Below, in pieces: positions 1 to 10,000 of a stretch of DNA of 64,000 nt. The position numbers were made by a program, and so were the translations under genes. The DNA comes from Bacteroidota bacterium (GTDB lineage Bacteria; Bacteroidota; Bacteroidia; Chitinophagales; Saprospiraceae), in NCBI GenBank assembly GCA_016124585.1, contig WGNL01000005.1, forward strand, positions 124,001 to 188,000. The letters run 5' to 3'. Below the pieces are notes generated by a model that searched no databases, had not been told where the DNA came from, and worked only from the letters and a program-made list of their open reading frames with translations. How positions within the stretch are numbered: position 1 is the stretch's first letter; each line of letters starts with the position of its first letter.

Positions 1-346
1 CGACCAATTTGCCCTCCGAATCAATCATCAAGTCATACACAAAGTCGTCCCCTGTGCTGTAATTGAAAGTGCGTTCCCAAATCACCTCACCAGTGGGGGT
101 GGCCATCGTAATCGAAGCTGAATTGCCTTTCGAGCCACCGATGAGGAAATTCCCTTCGGGGGTAGGAATGATTTTAAAGGCACGTTCCGGAACGGCATAT
201 TCCCCAATCTTGCGAATGAAGGTGGTGTCGCATCCTTGGGCTGCCATTTCATTTACGAAGGAAAAAAGTGTGAAAATGCAGGCAAACAGGAGTGGCATTT
301 TCGCCAAAAAAGTCTGTGACTTAGAGAAAAAATGTAGCTTGTTCAT
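1..346 (-). CDS. Secreted protein, N-terminal part (runs off left edge)
   Basis: The reading frame opens at an ATG at 346 and stays open to the window edge, giving about 115 residues. It starts MNKLHFF, has a hydrophobic stretch (LLFACIFTLFSF) and a probable signal peptidase I site near MAAQ-GCDT, so it is exported. The mature part (RKIGEYAVPERAFKIIPTPEGNFLIGGSKGN, in pieces, then GEVIWERTFNY) resembles the repeating blades of secreted Bacteroidota proteins that carry a T9SS sorting domain at the far end; that end lies outside the window. It is oriented like the T9SS genes that follow. Function unknown; being a real gene is likely from the signal peptide and uninterrupted frame. Confidence 0.75.
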   Translation of the reverse strand, partial: MNKLHFFSKSQTFLAKMPLLFACIFTLFSFVNEMAAQGCDTTFIRKIGEYAVPERAFKIIPTPEGNFLIGGSKGNSASITMATPTGEVIWERTFNYSTGDDFVYDLMIDSEGKLV

Positions 347-637
347 AAGTTTTGTAAGAATTGCCAGCCCAACTCTAAAAAGGCGTCAGGATAGCGGGTT
401 TATAATTGAATTTCGATTGGTGCAAAGCAAAATAGCCCGACCTTCTCAGGTCGATAAAAATGCCAAGGGAACTTTCTGGTAAAAACGTTTTGAATAGTCG
501 GCAGCGAAAGGCCAACAGTGATTAAGACCTTGCAAAGCTAATCAGAAAACATTTCTCCCCACATCCTTCTTCCTCAAAAAGAAGCAACTGAATAGACAAA
601 TTGGTCTATTCGGTTGCTTAGGTAATTTGCTTGGAAA
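347..637. other. Intergenic region upstream of the left-edge gene
   Basis: About 290 bases without a convincing gene. It holds a small hairpin CGACCT-tctc-AGGTCG at 438-453 in the presumed leader of the left-edge gene, and the strong inverted repeat at 582-619 listed separately. I see no clear TAnnTTTG promoter element. Confidence 0.5.
582..619. terminator. Hairpin terminator after the 1432-residue T9SS gene
   Basis: A 16-bp inverted repeat (582-597 with 604-619, one G-T pair, 6-base loop) lies 19 bases beyond the stop codon of the minus-strand gene ending at 638. On the minus strand the stem is followed by CTTTTTGAGG, a short T-run, so it fits an intrinsic terminator. Confidence 0.7.
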
Positions 638-3600
638 CTATTCCTCCCAAACCTTCAAAAAACGCCCATAAGCGGGCAGCGCAGTTTCGTCTCCCCTCGC
701 TATCACATTGTAAGCGCCTGATTTCCAGTCATAAACCAGCACTGGCACGGCGTTGTTGCCCTTGTCCAATTGCAGTTTCATCGTGTGCACAGGACGGCCC
801 AATTGGTCATAAAACTCCAAGGTCGTAGCCTGTTCCAAGGGCGAAAATATGTCCGCTGTGACCAGATAACTGGCGGGGCTAGGGTAGAAGCGGTCAAAGC
901 TGAGCCGCAAGCGGTTTTCAGAGCGATAGATAGCTGTTCCGTTACTACTGCCAACGCTGTTGACATTTACATCCTGTTCAAGGTAGCAAATTTCACCCCA
1001 ACCATTGTCAATCAGCTTGATTTGCAAGTGATAGATGCCAGCGTTCAGGTTGTTGATGATTAATGGGTTGGTGCAGTCATCAAGACATTGGTAGGCCAAC
1101 GTCCAGTTTGGGTTGAAGACCTTGATTAGCACGTGTGGTGCTGAAAAATCACTGATGGCCAACTGGTTTGTGCCTGGCAAGATATTTATAGCGGCGCAGC
1201 CGACAGGTGGGGTAGTGCCACCGATTACATTTACAGGGGACATGACGATGTTGTTGCTCTCGTTGCTCTCAGACACGACATTGCTAGCATCGGCTACCAA
1301 CATGAATTGGTAGGTGCCAGTTGCGATGCTTGAAGGTAAGGCATAGCTGATGCTCTGTTGCGAAGCAATGCCGGGAGTATGGTTCAGACCGCTTACGTTA
1401 CCGATAACGATATCAGTCGCAGGACTGTAAACATTGTCCGTGGAAAGCACAAGTTTAAGGTCAAAATCTGTTGCAGGAGCTGTGCCGAGATTTATCAAAA
1501 AAGGATAAATATTGCCAGTCCCTCCGGCCTCGGCGGTGGTCGGGGAAGTGCCAGAAACCACAATGATTGAGAGGTCTGCCTGCGGGTCGGCAGGTTCCAC
1601 ACAGTTCATTGCCTCCACGAAAATAGCGTTGTTCTTTTCTGAAAGAAATACCAGTTCATCCCCCGATAGTGCAATCCGACGCACACTGCTGGCATCGGAA
1701 AGTTTGATATATTTTGTCCAAATGGTCGTTCCTCCCTGCGTTTTCACCACTTTCACCACATTTGTATTGATGTATACGCCACTAATCATTGATACATTGT
1801 AAGAAGCTGTGATGATGCTGCCGTCTGGGGCGTTCAGTTCCCAGTTGTGGTATCCTGAACCGAAGCCCATGGAAGATTGCAGTCCCGTACTGTAGAGGTG
1901 AGCTGTCACAAATTCGTTTTCGGTGAAATGACCTTCCCGGTAATACATGCTGTAACAAGCGCCTCGGTGGCAATAAAAAGTAAGCGATACCTTGACCATG
2001 TAATTGCCGCAGCCAATAGGATATAGGCTGGCTCCAGCACCGTAATAATTAGGCGAGTGAAGGTTGGTGGAATATACATCGTTCAACGTCTCATCCATCA
2101 TCTTCAGGTCGCTGACCGTACCCCCACTGTTATAACTTTCGATGAAGGCCAACCTTGTTGGTGAAATTTGGTACACGTCCCCTACAATGTGCATCCCGCT
2201 GTATGAATAAACACCCCTAAGTACGGTCTGCTGTGCCACAAAATTGGCATCCGTGCGGATAGCATAAAGTCCGTAGTTGACATTGCTGAAAGCGAAAATG
2301 ATGTAGCCATCGTTGAAGCTCGTGAAGGAAAAGAACCCAGAGTACTGGCTGGAGAGCGCCGTCGGTATCGGTATGCTGAAAACTATGACATTGTTTTCCA
2401 ATTTTTCAAAATTCCCGTTCGAAATTCTGAATACCGGGAAAACAGGTGCTGTACCTGCCGATTGGTCAGTGGCTACTTGTCCAGCATTGTCCAAATTGGC
2501 GAGGCGGTAGCCGTTGGGTGTATTGTAGTAGACCTCCGCCAAACCATTGGCGTCCTGCCCAATGCATTTGATAGTCCCCGCTCCAATCAGGTCGTCACAA
2601 ACACCTGGCCCCGGTGAAGGAATAACCAAAAATCCTTTCGTGACGGTGTTGTTGTTTTCGTTCAACTCGTCAACCTGTTGGTCAGCATCCACCCAAAGAT
2701 GCAGGTAGTACTGACCCGGTGTCAAATTGGTAGGCAGGGTAGATGCACCAGGCACTTCCGTTACACTGAATCCTGCAATAAAATTGCCGGTAGGCACTAT
2801 GCCGTCCTGAACGCCACTGGTGTTGAAAATTGGATCGGTCGAAATCCAAGCCCTGACTATGAAATCTTGCGGGGCGTTGCCGTTGCCGATATTGGCAAGG
2901 TCAAAATAGTAGCCCAAAACCTGTCCAGGCTGTACTGTTGGGTTAGGGATTTCCAGGTTTGAAATCGTCAAATCCGGTGTCAAAACAGGCGGGGCGCTGC
3001 CGCCACTGGTCGCTTCGTCGTCCTCGTTCGGGGTGGGAGGGGTGCCGTTGTTGGGCTGGCTGTCCACGTCTGGCTGGTCGGCAGCGATGACTTGGGCGTA
3101 GGTGACTGGTGCGCCATTTTGCAACAAAAAATAGCTCACCGTGAGGGTGGCTGAACTGTTGGCGGGGATGTTGCCCACCGTCCAAATTTGGTCGCCGTTC
3201 GGGTTGAAACTGCCTTGCGAAGCGACAAACTCATTGCCACCTGTGTAAACCACGCCAGTAGGTTTCGTCCATTTCACTTTCACACCCGTTGCCGCTTGCG
3301 GGCCTTTGTTCACGAGCGTGGCGGTGGTGGTGTAGTTGCTGTAAATGACCGGATTGGCCGTGGTTTGCTGCATAGCAAGCTCCAGGTCAATGCTACTGCC
3401 TCCCGGACCCGAAGTGACAGAAATGGACTTGTCCAGCCAGTTGTTAGAATTGACAATTTCACAAAAAGCAGCACTGGCACGGAAGCGGAGGTTGTAAGTG
3501 CCAGCAACCAATGAAGTGGGTACATTTACCACCACAGACTTCGTAACCGTATTGCTTGAACTGAACTCACTCAGCGTGAAATTAACCGTGCCGATAGTCT

Positions 3601-4936
3601 GATTGGGGCTGAGGTCGGTCATTACCACATCTACTGCAAAGCCAGTCCCCGTTGGTTGTACGAAGCCGTTGCTGTGGTATTTCGCTGTCAACTGCACGGT
3701 GAAATTGCCGCCAGCCACCACGGAGGCGGGTACACCCCAATAGCCCTGCATAGTGACGTCCGATGCGCCAATCTGCACGGGAAGGGGTGAGATGATATTG
3801 TTCGTCTCATTTGATTCCGTGACTTGGTCGTCCTCGTCTATTGTGGTGATGATGTAATAGTGGCCATAGGCCAAGTTGGCAGGTACAGTTTGTGTCGGAC
3901 TGATGAAAGCTGGGCCGCTATTGTTGAACAGGCCGAGCGATGGCACATCCTCGGTGTCCCAGAGCAAGTCGTCGGCTGATAGCACGCTGTCGGTGGAAAA
4001 ATAGAACTTGACTTTGAAAGCCGAGGCTGCCACCGTGCCCATGTTATTTATTTGCATGGATAAAAAGCCGAAGTTCCCGCCCGGAGCTGTAAAGCAAAAA
4101 TTGCCATTGATGAACTCATGAAGGAAGCCCGACAAATCTGGCAACCCCGACACGGAACATGGCGGAGGTGGTACCACAGTAGCTGTTGCACTGCACTGGT
4201 ACGTTGAAATGTCTGTTACGTTCAGCGTCAAACTCCCTACTGAAATGGGCACGTTCTGGATATTCAGTGCTGTGCCGTAGGTGCCATTGAAAGTTTGGTT
4301 TGTCTGTGGGATGTTCAGTAGGTAGCCTGTACCGCCACCAGTGCCAGTGAAATTGGCGTTTACCGTGAACCCGAAAAGGTCATCGTTAGGATTGTTCGGT
4401 GTGCCGTTGTCGTCGCAAACCGTGTTAGAAGTCGTGGCAACGATGATGCAGGCAGGGCCGCCCGTGGTTAGGCAAACGTCGTCAACCAGGAAACTGCCAT
4501 TGCCGTCTTTTGCGAAAAAAACATACACGTAGGCCGTGCCTGCTGGGGCCGTGCCGTTCAAGGTGGTTTGTTGGTAAAAGACCGAGACAGACTGTTGTTC
4601 TACGCTTCCAGGTAGCTTGTTCCATGAGCTGCTCAGAAATCGGAGTTCAACTGAGCAAGTATATTTTGTCCATGCGGACATCGTGTAACTCGTGCCAGGT
4701 GTGGCAGGTAATACATACCCAATGGAACCATAGCTGGCGCTGGTCAGGTCTGCGGCATGGCTGCCAGAATGGGCATCAGCGGAGAGGGAAGAAGGGCCAA
4801 CAATTGTCCAGCCTGTCAAATTGCCCTCGAAACCAGGGTTGTTTATGAGGTTGCCTGCACATTGAGCATTGGCATTGATGAAAAACAAGAATAGCCCTAC
4901 AAGGGTTATTGTAAAGGAATGAAGAGGCTTGTTCAT
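638..4936 (-). CDS. Giant secreted T9SS protein with CARDB/DUF11-type modules (1432 aa)
   Basis: A signal peptide is clear (residues 1-24, ending INANA-QC). The order is roughly: a galactose-binding-like jelly roll opening with NLINNPGFEGNLTGW (25-160); a CARDB-type module with FYFSTDSVLSADD and ESNETNNI (265-390); a second such module (395-510); a DUF11-like repeat ending NGTPPTPNEDDEATS (530-650); a further CARDB module with ENNNTV (655-775); a region resembling a beta-propeller (785-1090); another CARDB (1095-1200); a short module containing SAPHVLIKVFNPNW; and the C-terminal sorting domain (FYPSPASY...YDQLGRPVHTMKL...SGAYNVIARG), which ends in GRFLKVWEE. Family knowledge says such proteins leave the cell by T9SS and may be anchored. 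The substrate or partner is unknown. It shares modules and its C-terminus with the protein at 7020-11846. Confidence 0.9.
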   Translation of the reverse strand: MNKPLHSFTITLVGLFLFFINANAQCAGNLINNPGFEGNLTGWTIVGPSSLSADAHSGSHAADLTSASYGSIGYVLPATPGTSYTMSAWTKYTCSVELRFLSSSWNKLPGSVEQQSVSVFYQQTTLNGTAPAGTAYVYVFFAKDGNGSFLVDDVCLTTGGPACIIVATTSNTVCDDNGTPNNPNDDLFGFTVNANFTGTGGGTGYLLNIPQTNQTFNGTYGTALNIQNVPISVGSLTLNVTDISTYQCSATATVVPPPPCSVSGLPDLSGFLHEFINGNFCFTAPGGNFGFLSMQINNMGTVAASAFKVKFYFSTDSVLSADDLLWDTEDVPSLGLFNNSGPAFISPTQTVPANLAYGHYYIITTIDEDDQVTESNETNNIISPLPVQIGASDVTMQGYWGVPASVVAGGNFTVQLTAKYHSNGFVQPTGTGFAVDVVMTDLSPNQTIGTVNFTLSEFSSSNTVTKSVVVNVPTSLVAGTYNLRFRASAAFCEIVNSNNWLDKSISVTSGPGGSSIDLELAMQQTTANPVIYSNYTTTATLVNKGPQAATGVKVKWTKPTGVVYTGGNEFVASQGSFNPNGDQIWTVGNIPANSSATLTVSYFLLQNGAPVTYAQVIAADQPDVDSQPNNGTPPTPNEDDEATSGGSAPPVLTPDLTISNLEIPNPTVQPGQVLGYYFDLANIGNGNAPQDFIVRAWISTDPIFNTSGVQDGIVPTGNFIAGFSVTEVPGASTLPTNLTPGQYYLHLWVDADQQVDELNENNNTVTKGFLVIPSPGPGVCDDLIGAGTIKCIGQDANGLAEVYYNTPNGYRLANLDNAGQVATDQSAGTAPVFPVFRISNGNFEKLENNVIVFSIPIPTALSSQYSGFFSFTSFNDGYIIFAFSNVNYGLYAIRTDANFVAQQTVLRGVYSYSGMHIVGDVYQISPTRLAFIESYNSGGTVSDLKMMDETLNDVYSTNLHSPNYYGAGASLYPIGCGNYMVKVSLTFYCHRGACYSMYYREGHFTENEFVTAHLYSTGLQSSMGFGSGYHNWELNAPDGSIITASYNVSMISGVYINTNVVKVVKTQGGTTIWTKYIKLSDASSVRRIALSGDELVFLSEKNNAIFVEAMNCVEPADPQADLSIIVVSGTSPTTAEAGGTGNIYPFLINLGTAPATDFDLKLVLSTDNVYSPATDIVIGNVSGLNHTPGIASQQSISYALPSSIATGTYQFMLVADASNVVSESNESNNIVMSPVNVIGGTTPPVGCAAINILPGTNQLAISDFSAPHVLIKVFNPNWTLAYQCLDDCTNPLIINNLNAGIYHLQIKLIDNGWGEICYLEQDVNVNSVGSSNGTAIYRSENRLRLSFDRFYPSPASYLVTADIFSPLEQATTLEFYDQLGRPVHTMKLQLDKGNNAVPVLVYDWKSGAYNVIARGDETALPAYGRFLKVWEE
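3007..3358 (-). repeat. DUF11-like module, copy 1 of 3
   Basis: This segment of the 1432-aa gene encodes a module running from about GPQAATGVKVKW through GGNEFVASQGSFNPNGDQIW to NGTPPTPNEDDEAT. Two near-identical modules occur in the gene at 7020-11846 (8358-8706 and 9501-9849). The nucleotide identity is plainly high by eye over about 350 bases, so these are recent duplications or gene-conversion partners. Confidence 0.85.
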
Positions 4937-5094
4937 CTGTCCAAAATTTTAAGGATGAGTGGGATAGAAGCCCCGCAAGTATTCAACGGGCAAGGCTACG
5001 TGCGTGACAAATATATTTGAATCGGGATGTGGCCACAGTGAGTTTGCTCAATGCTGCAGGTGATTTTTTCCAGTATGGTGAAGGTAGGAATATG

Positions 5095-5133
5095 TTGGGA
5101 ATTCCAAAGTAGTGTAAGCTATGGAATTCCCAA
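5095..5133. terminator. Inverted repeat downstream of the 5162 gene
   Basis: TTGGGAATTCCA (5095-5106) and TGGAATTCCCAA (5122-5133) form a perfect 12-bp stem with a 15-base loop, just beyond the stop of the minus-strand gene ending at 5162. No long T-run follows, so termination is an inference from position and stem strength. The rest of 4937-5161 shows nothing else that I can identify. Confidence 0.5.
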
Positions 5134-5161
5134 TGGTTCAGAACAGTCTATTATTTTCTGT

Positions 5162-6868
5162 TTAGTATTTTATAAGCTTTAGCGAAGTACTACCATTACT
5201 GCTTTTAATATGCAGCATATAAATTCCAGCTACTATATCACTGATATCATAATCAAGGTGATTATGCCCTTCCACGGTGTTAAAGTTTTTTGACGCAATA
5301 TAGCGGCCTTGTAAATCATAAAGCGAAAGTATAACCTGTTCTTGTCCCAATGATATATACTCAAGCTGCGCCAAAGCTGACGAGGGGTTTTGAATTAATT
5401 TGACATTGTCTGAAAAATGATTGGAAGGCTTGGGGTATATACGGTTAATGAGCAACCTTGCAGTTGGGTTCAGCCTACTGTCGTCCAAGATGCCGCCGTT
5501 CATAAACACATTGAGTTTTACATCTGAGCTACTGCTATTGGCATTGAGCACCCCTGCTTTTTTACTAAAAATAAGGCTTGTACCCGGTTTTAAATCCAGA
5601 TAAAACTGCGGGTCGGGGTGTTTCGCTGTCGGGATGCCCTGTAACCAAAGTGTGCCATCGAACAACAGGGTGCTGCCTTTGTCCAAAATCATTTGCCCGC
5701 CGGAGCGTAGCGCCAAGATGCCCCGGCCATCCTGTCCATACTGCATGGTGACGCCCTCCGCCACTTCAAAGGTGCCGCCATTGCGGAACATCATGCAGGA
5801 CTTAAGACCTTCCATATTTACATGGCCGCCTTTGTGGATATACTTGGTGTTGTCGTCAAATACGAAATCAATGATGCCGCCAAGACACATGTCTCCACCG
5901 TTGTTGATAAGGTTTACTTCATGCCGGATGGTGTCGCTGCCCTCTACCAATGCGCCACGGAGAAAAGCGAAAGGTTGGGGGACAAAGGTTTGGTATTGGT
6001 CTACAATCAGGTTGATAGTTTGCGGGTCAGGCGTATTAACTTCTGGTATGCCTTCCACATAAGATGGGTTCATGGAGCTGGGCCAGGTGCTTGTATTGGT
6101 ATATCTTAGCATAAAGTCGAATTCCCAAGAATTAGGAAATTCTGAGACTAACTCAACTGGGACTTGATAACTGGAACCCGTATAAGTGAATTGCGGGGCA
6201 ACGATATTGCTGATATAATTTGGATAGCCTGGCGAATAAAAATATGAGTCATATAACTTTATTTTCTGATCAGCTGTAGTTCCTGCTTTTGGTTTCATTT
6301 TAATAATAAGTTCCCGTAGATAATTATTGGCAAAATATTCCGTAGGCACACAAGTATCGAAGCCGTATATGGATGCATCTGTGCTTGGAATATCTGCATA
6401 CCAACGGATGTGGGTTCCAGTGCCTGGTTCGTCTGGGATTTGTATGCCTACGATGAGCCCTGAGCACATATTTTCCGTGCAATCGGTTCCGCCTTCCAGA
6501 TATACCTGATTCCCGAAATTATAGGTGCTGGCAGAAACATTGTATAACATATTCGATGAGAGATAGACCTTATTGCTTTCGGTAAATTTGCACCTCGCAA
6601 ATATTGGCTTATTTATATCAACCGATTGCAGGTCAATACCTTGGGAGGGTGTGGCGGCAAGATTTATACATATAGAACTGTCGATAGGCCCATCCCAATG
6701 ATCATCCAAGGTTTGGTACAGGGTCCAATCCTTATAGGTTTGAATGGTTACAGCATCATTGAACGGGCAAGGTATGGTCTCAAACTGGTTGAAATTGCCA
6801 TTAGGAATGGTTTGGCCAAAACAGAAAATGCTGGCGCAAAGTAGGCAAAGCGTAAAGGACGTTTTCAT
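5162..6868 (-). CDS. Secreted protein with T9SS type A sorting domain (568 aa)
   Basis: I start it at the ATG at 6868, because MKTSFTLCLLCASIFCFGQ is a good signal peptide; the frame extends 33 codons further upstream without one. The N-terminal half (NGNFNQFETIPCPF...) looks like a jelly-roll carbohydrate-binding-like region. The middle (GGTFEVAEGVTMQYG, ALRSGGQMILDKGSTLLFDG) has the short repeated beta-strands of a right-handed beta-helix. The last 75 residues (VILSLYDLQGRYIASKNF...SDIVAGIYMLHI...SLKLIKY) are a typical T9SS type A sorting domain ending in basic residues. The stretch is visibly more AT-rich than its neighbours at 5160-5400 and 6100-6560. No enzymatic motif was seen. Confidence 0.88.
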   Translation of the reverse strand: MKTSFTLCLLCASIFCFGQTIPNGNFNQFETIPCPFNDAVTIQTYKDWTLYQTLDDHWDGPIDSSICINLAATPSQGIDLQSVDINKPIFARCKFTESNKVYLSSNMLYNVSASTYNFGNQVYLEGGTDCTENMCSGLIVGIQIPDEPGTGTHIRWYADIPSTDASIYGFDTCVPTEYFANNYLRELIIKMKPKAGTTADQKIKLYDSYFYSPGYPNYISNIVAPQFTYTGSSYQVPVELVSEFPNSWEFDFMLRYTNTSTWPSSMNPSYVEGIPEVNTPDPQTINLIVDQYQTFVPQPFAFLRGALVEGSDTIRHEVNLINNGGDMCLGGIIDFVFDDNTKYIHKGGHVNMEGLKSCMMFRNGGTFEVAEGVTMQYGQDGRGILALRSGGQMILDKGSTLLFDGTLWLQGIPTAKHPDPQFYLDLKPGTSLIFSKKAGVLNANSSSSDVKLNVFMNGGILDDSRLNPTARLLINRIYPKPSNHFSDNVKLIQNPSSALAQLEYISLGQEQVILSLYDLQGRYIASKNFNTVEGHNHLDYDISDIVAGIYMLHIKSSNGSTSLKLIKY

Positions 6869-6969
6869 GCGTGCAGGATTTAAGTGAAGAGAATTGGTTC
6901 TTGCCAAAGATAACCCGCCCGTTCGCCATTTGCTTTTTATACAAGTAAATTGTCGGTCACTCAACAAAA

Positions 6970-6999
6970 ACGGTTGCCTGGAGAATACCAGGCAACCGT
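6970..6999. terminator. Terminator hairpin after the 1620-aa T9SS gene
   Basis: ACGGTTGCCTGG (6970-6981) pairs perfectly with CCAGGCAACCGT (6988-6999) around a 6-base loop. On the minus strand it follows the stop codon at 7020 and runs into TTTTTGTTGA, a good intrinsic terminator. Confidence 0.8.
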
Positions 7000-7019
7000 C
7001 GAGTAAGTTTTCTACAATC

Positions 7020-10000
7020 TTATTCTTCCCACACCTTCATAAAGCGCCCATAAGCTGGCAGGCCCGACTCTCCTCGGCCGATGATGTTGTAAGTCCCTGA
7101 TTTCCATTCTTCAACAAACAACTCTAACTCGTTCCTACCATTTTTCAATTCCATCTCAATATGTTGGACTTCCCGGCCAATCTGGTCGTATATGTCAAAA
7201 ACGGCATGTTGGTCATCTTTGGAATAAACCTCTAAAGTGACATTGTACTGTGCAGGGTTTGGGTAAATCTTATCGAATGCCAGTCGCTGGCGGTTGTTTT
7301 TGAAAACCAGCGAATTGGTGCCACCGTTGTTAAAGCTGGTCACACTGATAAATTCCTGCACCTTGCAGATTTCTCCCCAAGAGTTGCTCATTAGTTTCAC
7401 CTCCACATAGTGACTGCCTGTACTGAGACCCGTTACCACGGTCGGATTGGCGCACTGCCCGTCGAGGCATTCGTATGCCACCGTCCAGTTTGGCTTAAAG
7501 ACTTTTAATAAAACATGTGGGGCCGATGCGCCATCGATAGTGATTTGGCCGGTGGCAGAGGTAATGTTGATGGCCGAGCAGTCTGGCGCACCGCCAATAA
7601 CTGTGAATGGTTTCAGCACCGTATTGTTGTTTTCATCGCTTTCAGCTATTGCGTTTCCATCGTCAATTTTTAGAATGAGGAAATAACTGCCATCACCCAA
7701 AGTAACAGCTGCGGAACCTTGGTAAGTGCCGCTAGGGAATGGAGCACCGGGGACAATGTTGATAGTATTGACACCTGCCTGGATGTCGTCACTACTCAAA
7801 TTGCCGTCCGTTGAAAAATAGGCTAGGATACTAAGGGCACCTGCGACCTGTCCCGCTCCAATATTGTCAATATTGTAGGTGTAGCTGAGCGTTTGGCCTG
7901 TTTGGATAGTCGAATTATTAATATTCAGGTTTGGGATGGTAAGGTCGGGCAGTGGGTTGTTTCCACTCTCAACGGTGAAGGTTTTGTAAATAATGTTATT
8001 GCTCTCGTTGCTCTCCGTGACAACTTCATCAGCGTCCATCCAAAGTATGAGATAGTATTGGCCTGCGGCTAAATTTGCCGGGATAGTCGAAGCCCCCGGA
8101 ATATCTGCTTGGGAAAAGCCTGCGGGGTAGTTTCCAGTCATGACGATACCGACTTGGACGTCATCCGGTGAAATAGCCTGTCCCGCTGAAATCCATGCTT
8201 TGATGTTGAAATTCCCTGTGGCATTCCCTGTGCCGATATTCGCAGCATTAAAACTGTAGTTCAAAACCTGACCTGCCTGTACCGTAGGGTTAGGTATTTG
8301 CAAGTTGGAGATGGTCAGGTCGGGCGTCAAACCGGAAGGTGGGTTGCTGCCCGTACTGGCCTCATCGTCCTCGTTTACCGTTGGTGGTGTGCCGTTGTTG
8401 GGCTGGCTGTCCGAATCTGTTTCGTTGGCAGCAATGACCTGTGCATAAGCGACTGGCACTGAGGTATTTAATAAAAAATAGTTCACGGTCAATGTCGCTG
8501 AACTGTTTGCTGGAATGTTGCCAACTGTCCAAATTTCATCTCCATTTGGATTGAAGCTACCTTGCGAAGCGGTGAACTCGTTGCCACCGACATACACCAC
8601 GCCGGTTGGCTTTTTGAATGAAATTTTTACGCCCGTAGCTGGTTCGCTACCGGTGTTTTTCACATTGGCTATCACACTGTAGTTGGACCACTGGGCAGGG
8701 GAAGTGTTGGGCTGTACCAAACTCAATTCCAGGTCAATATCCCCATTGCCTCCCCCATTGATGATGCTCACTGGGAGGGCTATCAAATTGTTTGTTTCGT
8801 CGCTTTCATTTTGAATGTCGCCTGAATCATACTTGGTGATGATAAAGTAATTTCCAGATGGGGTAGAGGCCGGAATGATGCCTTGTCCAAAGCCTCCTTC
8901 CGTGAAACCAAACATCTGCACGCTGGCATCAATGGTGCGGGAGCCAGAAGCGAGCAATATATCGCCGGCATCGAGTACAGCATCGGTGGATAGATAACCA
9001 CTGATGTCTAATATAAACGTCGGCAAAGGCTGAGGGAAATCTAGGTTTGCAAAATGGCTCACAAAATCAATAAATGAACCAGCCAGTATCGTGTCATTCG
9101 CTGAAACAGTCAGGTATTGTCCATTCACATTCGCAATAGCGGTAAAGTACACTAGTTCAAAATCGGGTAGCGTACTGCCATTCGAACAGGGTGCAGGTGG
9201 CTGCACCGTAATATTGGTAAAACAGGTCTGGTCGGCTTTGTCCCGAATCAGGAAGCTGACAGGGCCATTGCTGATGAAAAAATTTCCAATTGGAGTGGAG
9301 GTGCCATAGGCGTTGCTGTTGGGCGGGTAACCCTGCCCGACATACTCCCATCCTTGGTTGCCAGTATTGCTCCCAGTGACGGTCACGGAGAATCCATATT
9401 CGTCATCCGCAGGGTTAGCACTGGTGTTGTTGTCGTTGCAGTAAGCATCGGTTACGATGGCTGAAATGGAGCAGGTTGGTATGCTTCCTCCTGCTGTGTT
9501 GGCCTCATCGTCCTCGTTCACAGTCGGGGGCGTTCCATTGTTCGGTTGGCTATCTGAGTCCGTTTCATTAGCGGCGATGACCTGTGCATAAGCGACTGGT
9601 GATGAGGTATTTAACAAAAAATAATTAACCGTCAAGGTGGCCGAGCCGCTTGCTGGTAAGCTGCCCACCGTCCACACCTCGTCGCCATTCGGGTTGAACG
9701 TGCCCTGCGAAGCGGTGAATTCGTTTCCACCTACATACACCACGCCATTTGGCTTCGCAAATTTTACCTGAACACCCGTGGCGGCTTGCGGCCCCGTGTT
9801 GGCAATGGTGGCTTTCACAGCGTAATTGCTCCATTGGGAGGGAGAGGTATTGAGTTGATCCAATGTAAGGGCAAGGTCAATTTGGTTGGAGCCTGTACCG
9901 CTTGGCTGCACTGTCACGTTGAAAAAGCAAAAAGCTTCCTGATCGAAACAGGAATAAGCATGGAAGCCAACCTCTGTGGTACCGACAGGAAAAGTGCTGC

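Noticed and set aside
3007-9849. The 350-base repeats as a mobile element
   Set aside because: They are in-frame protein modules inside genes, without terminal inverted repeats or target duplications.
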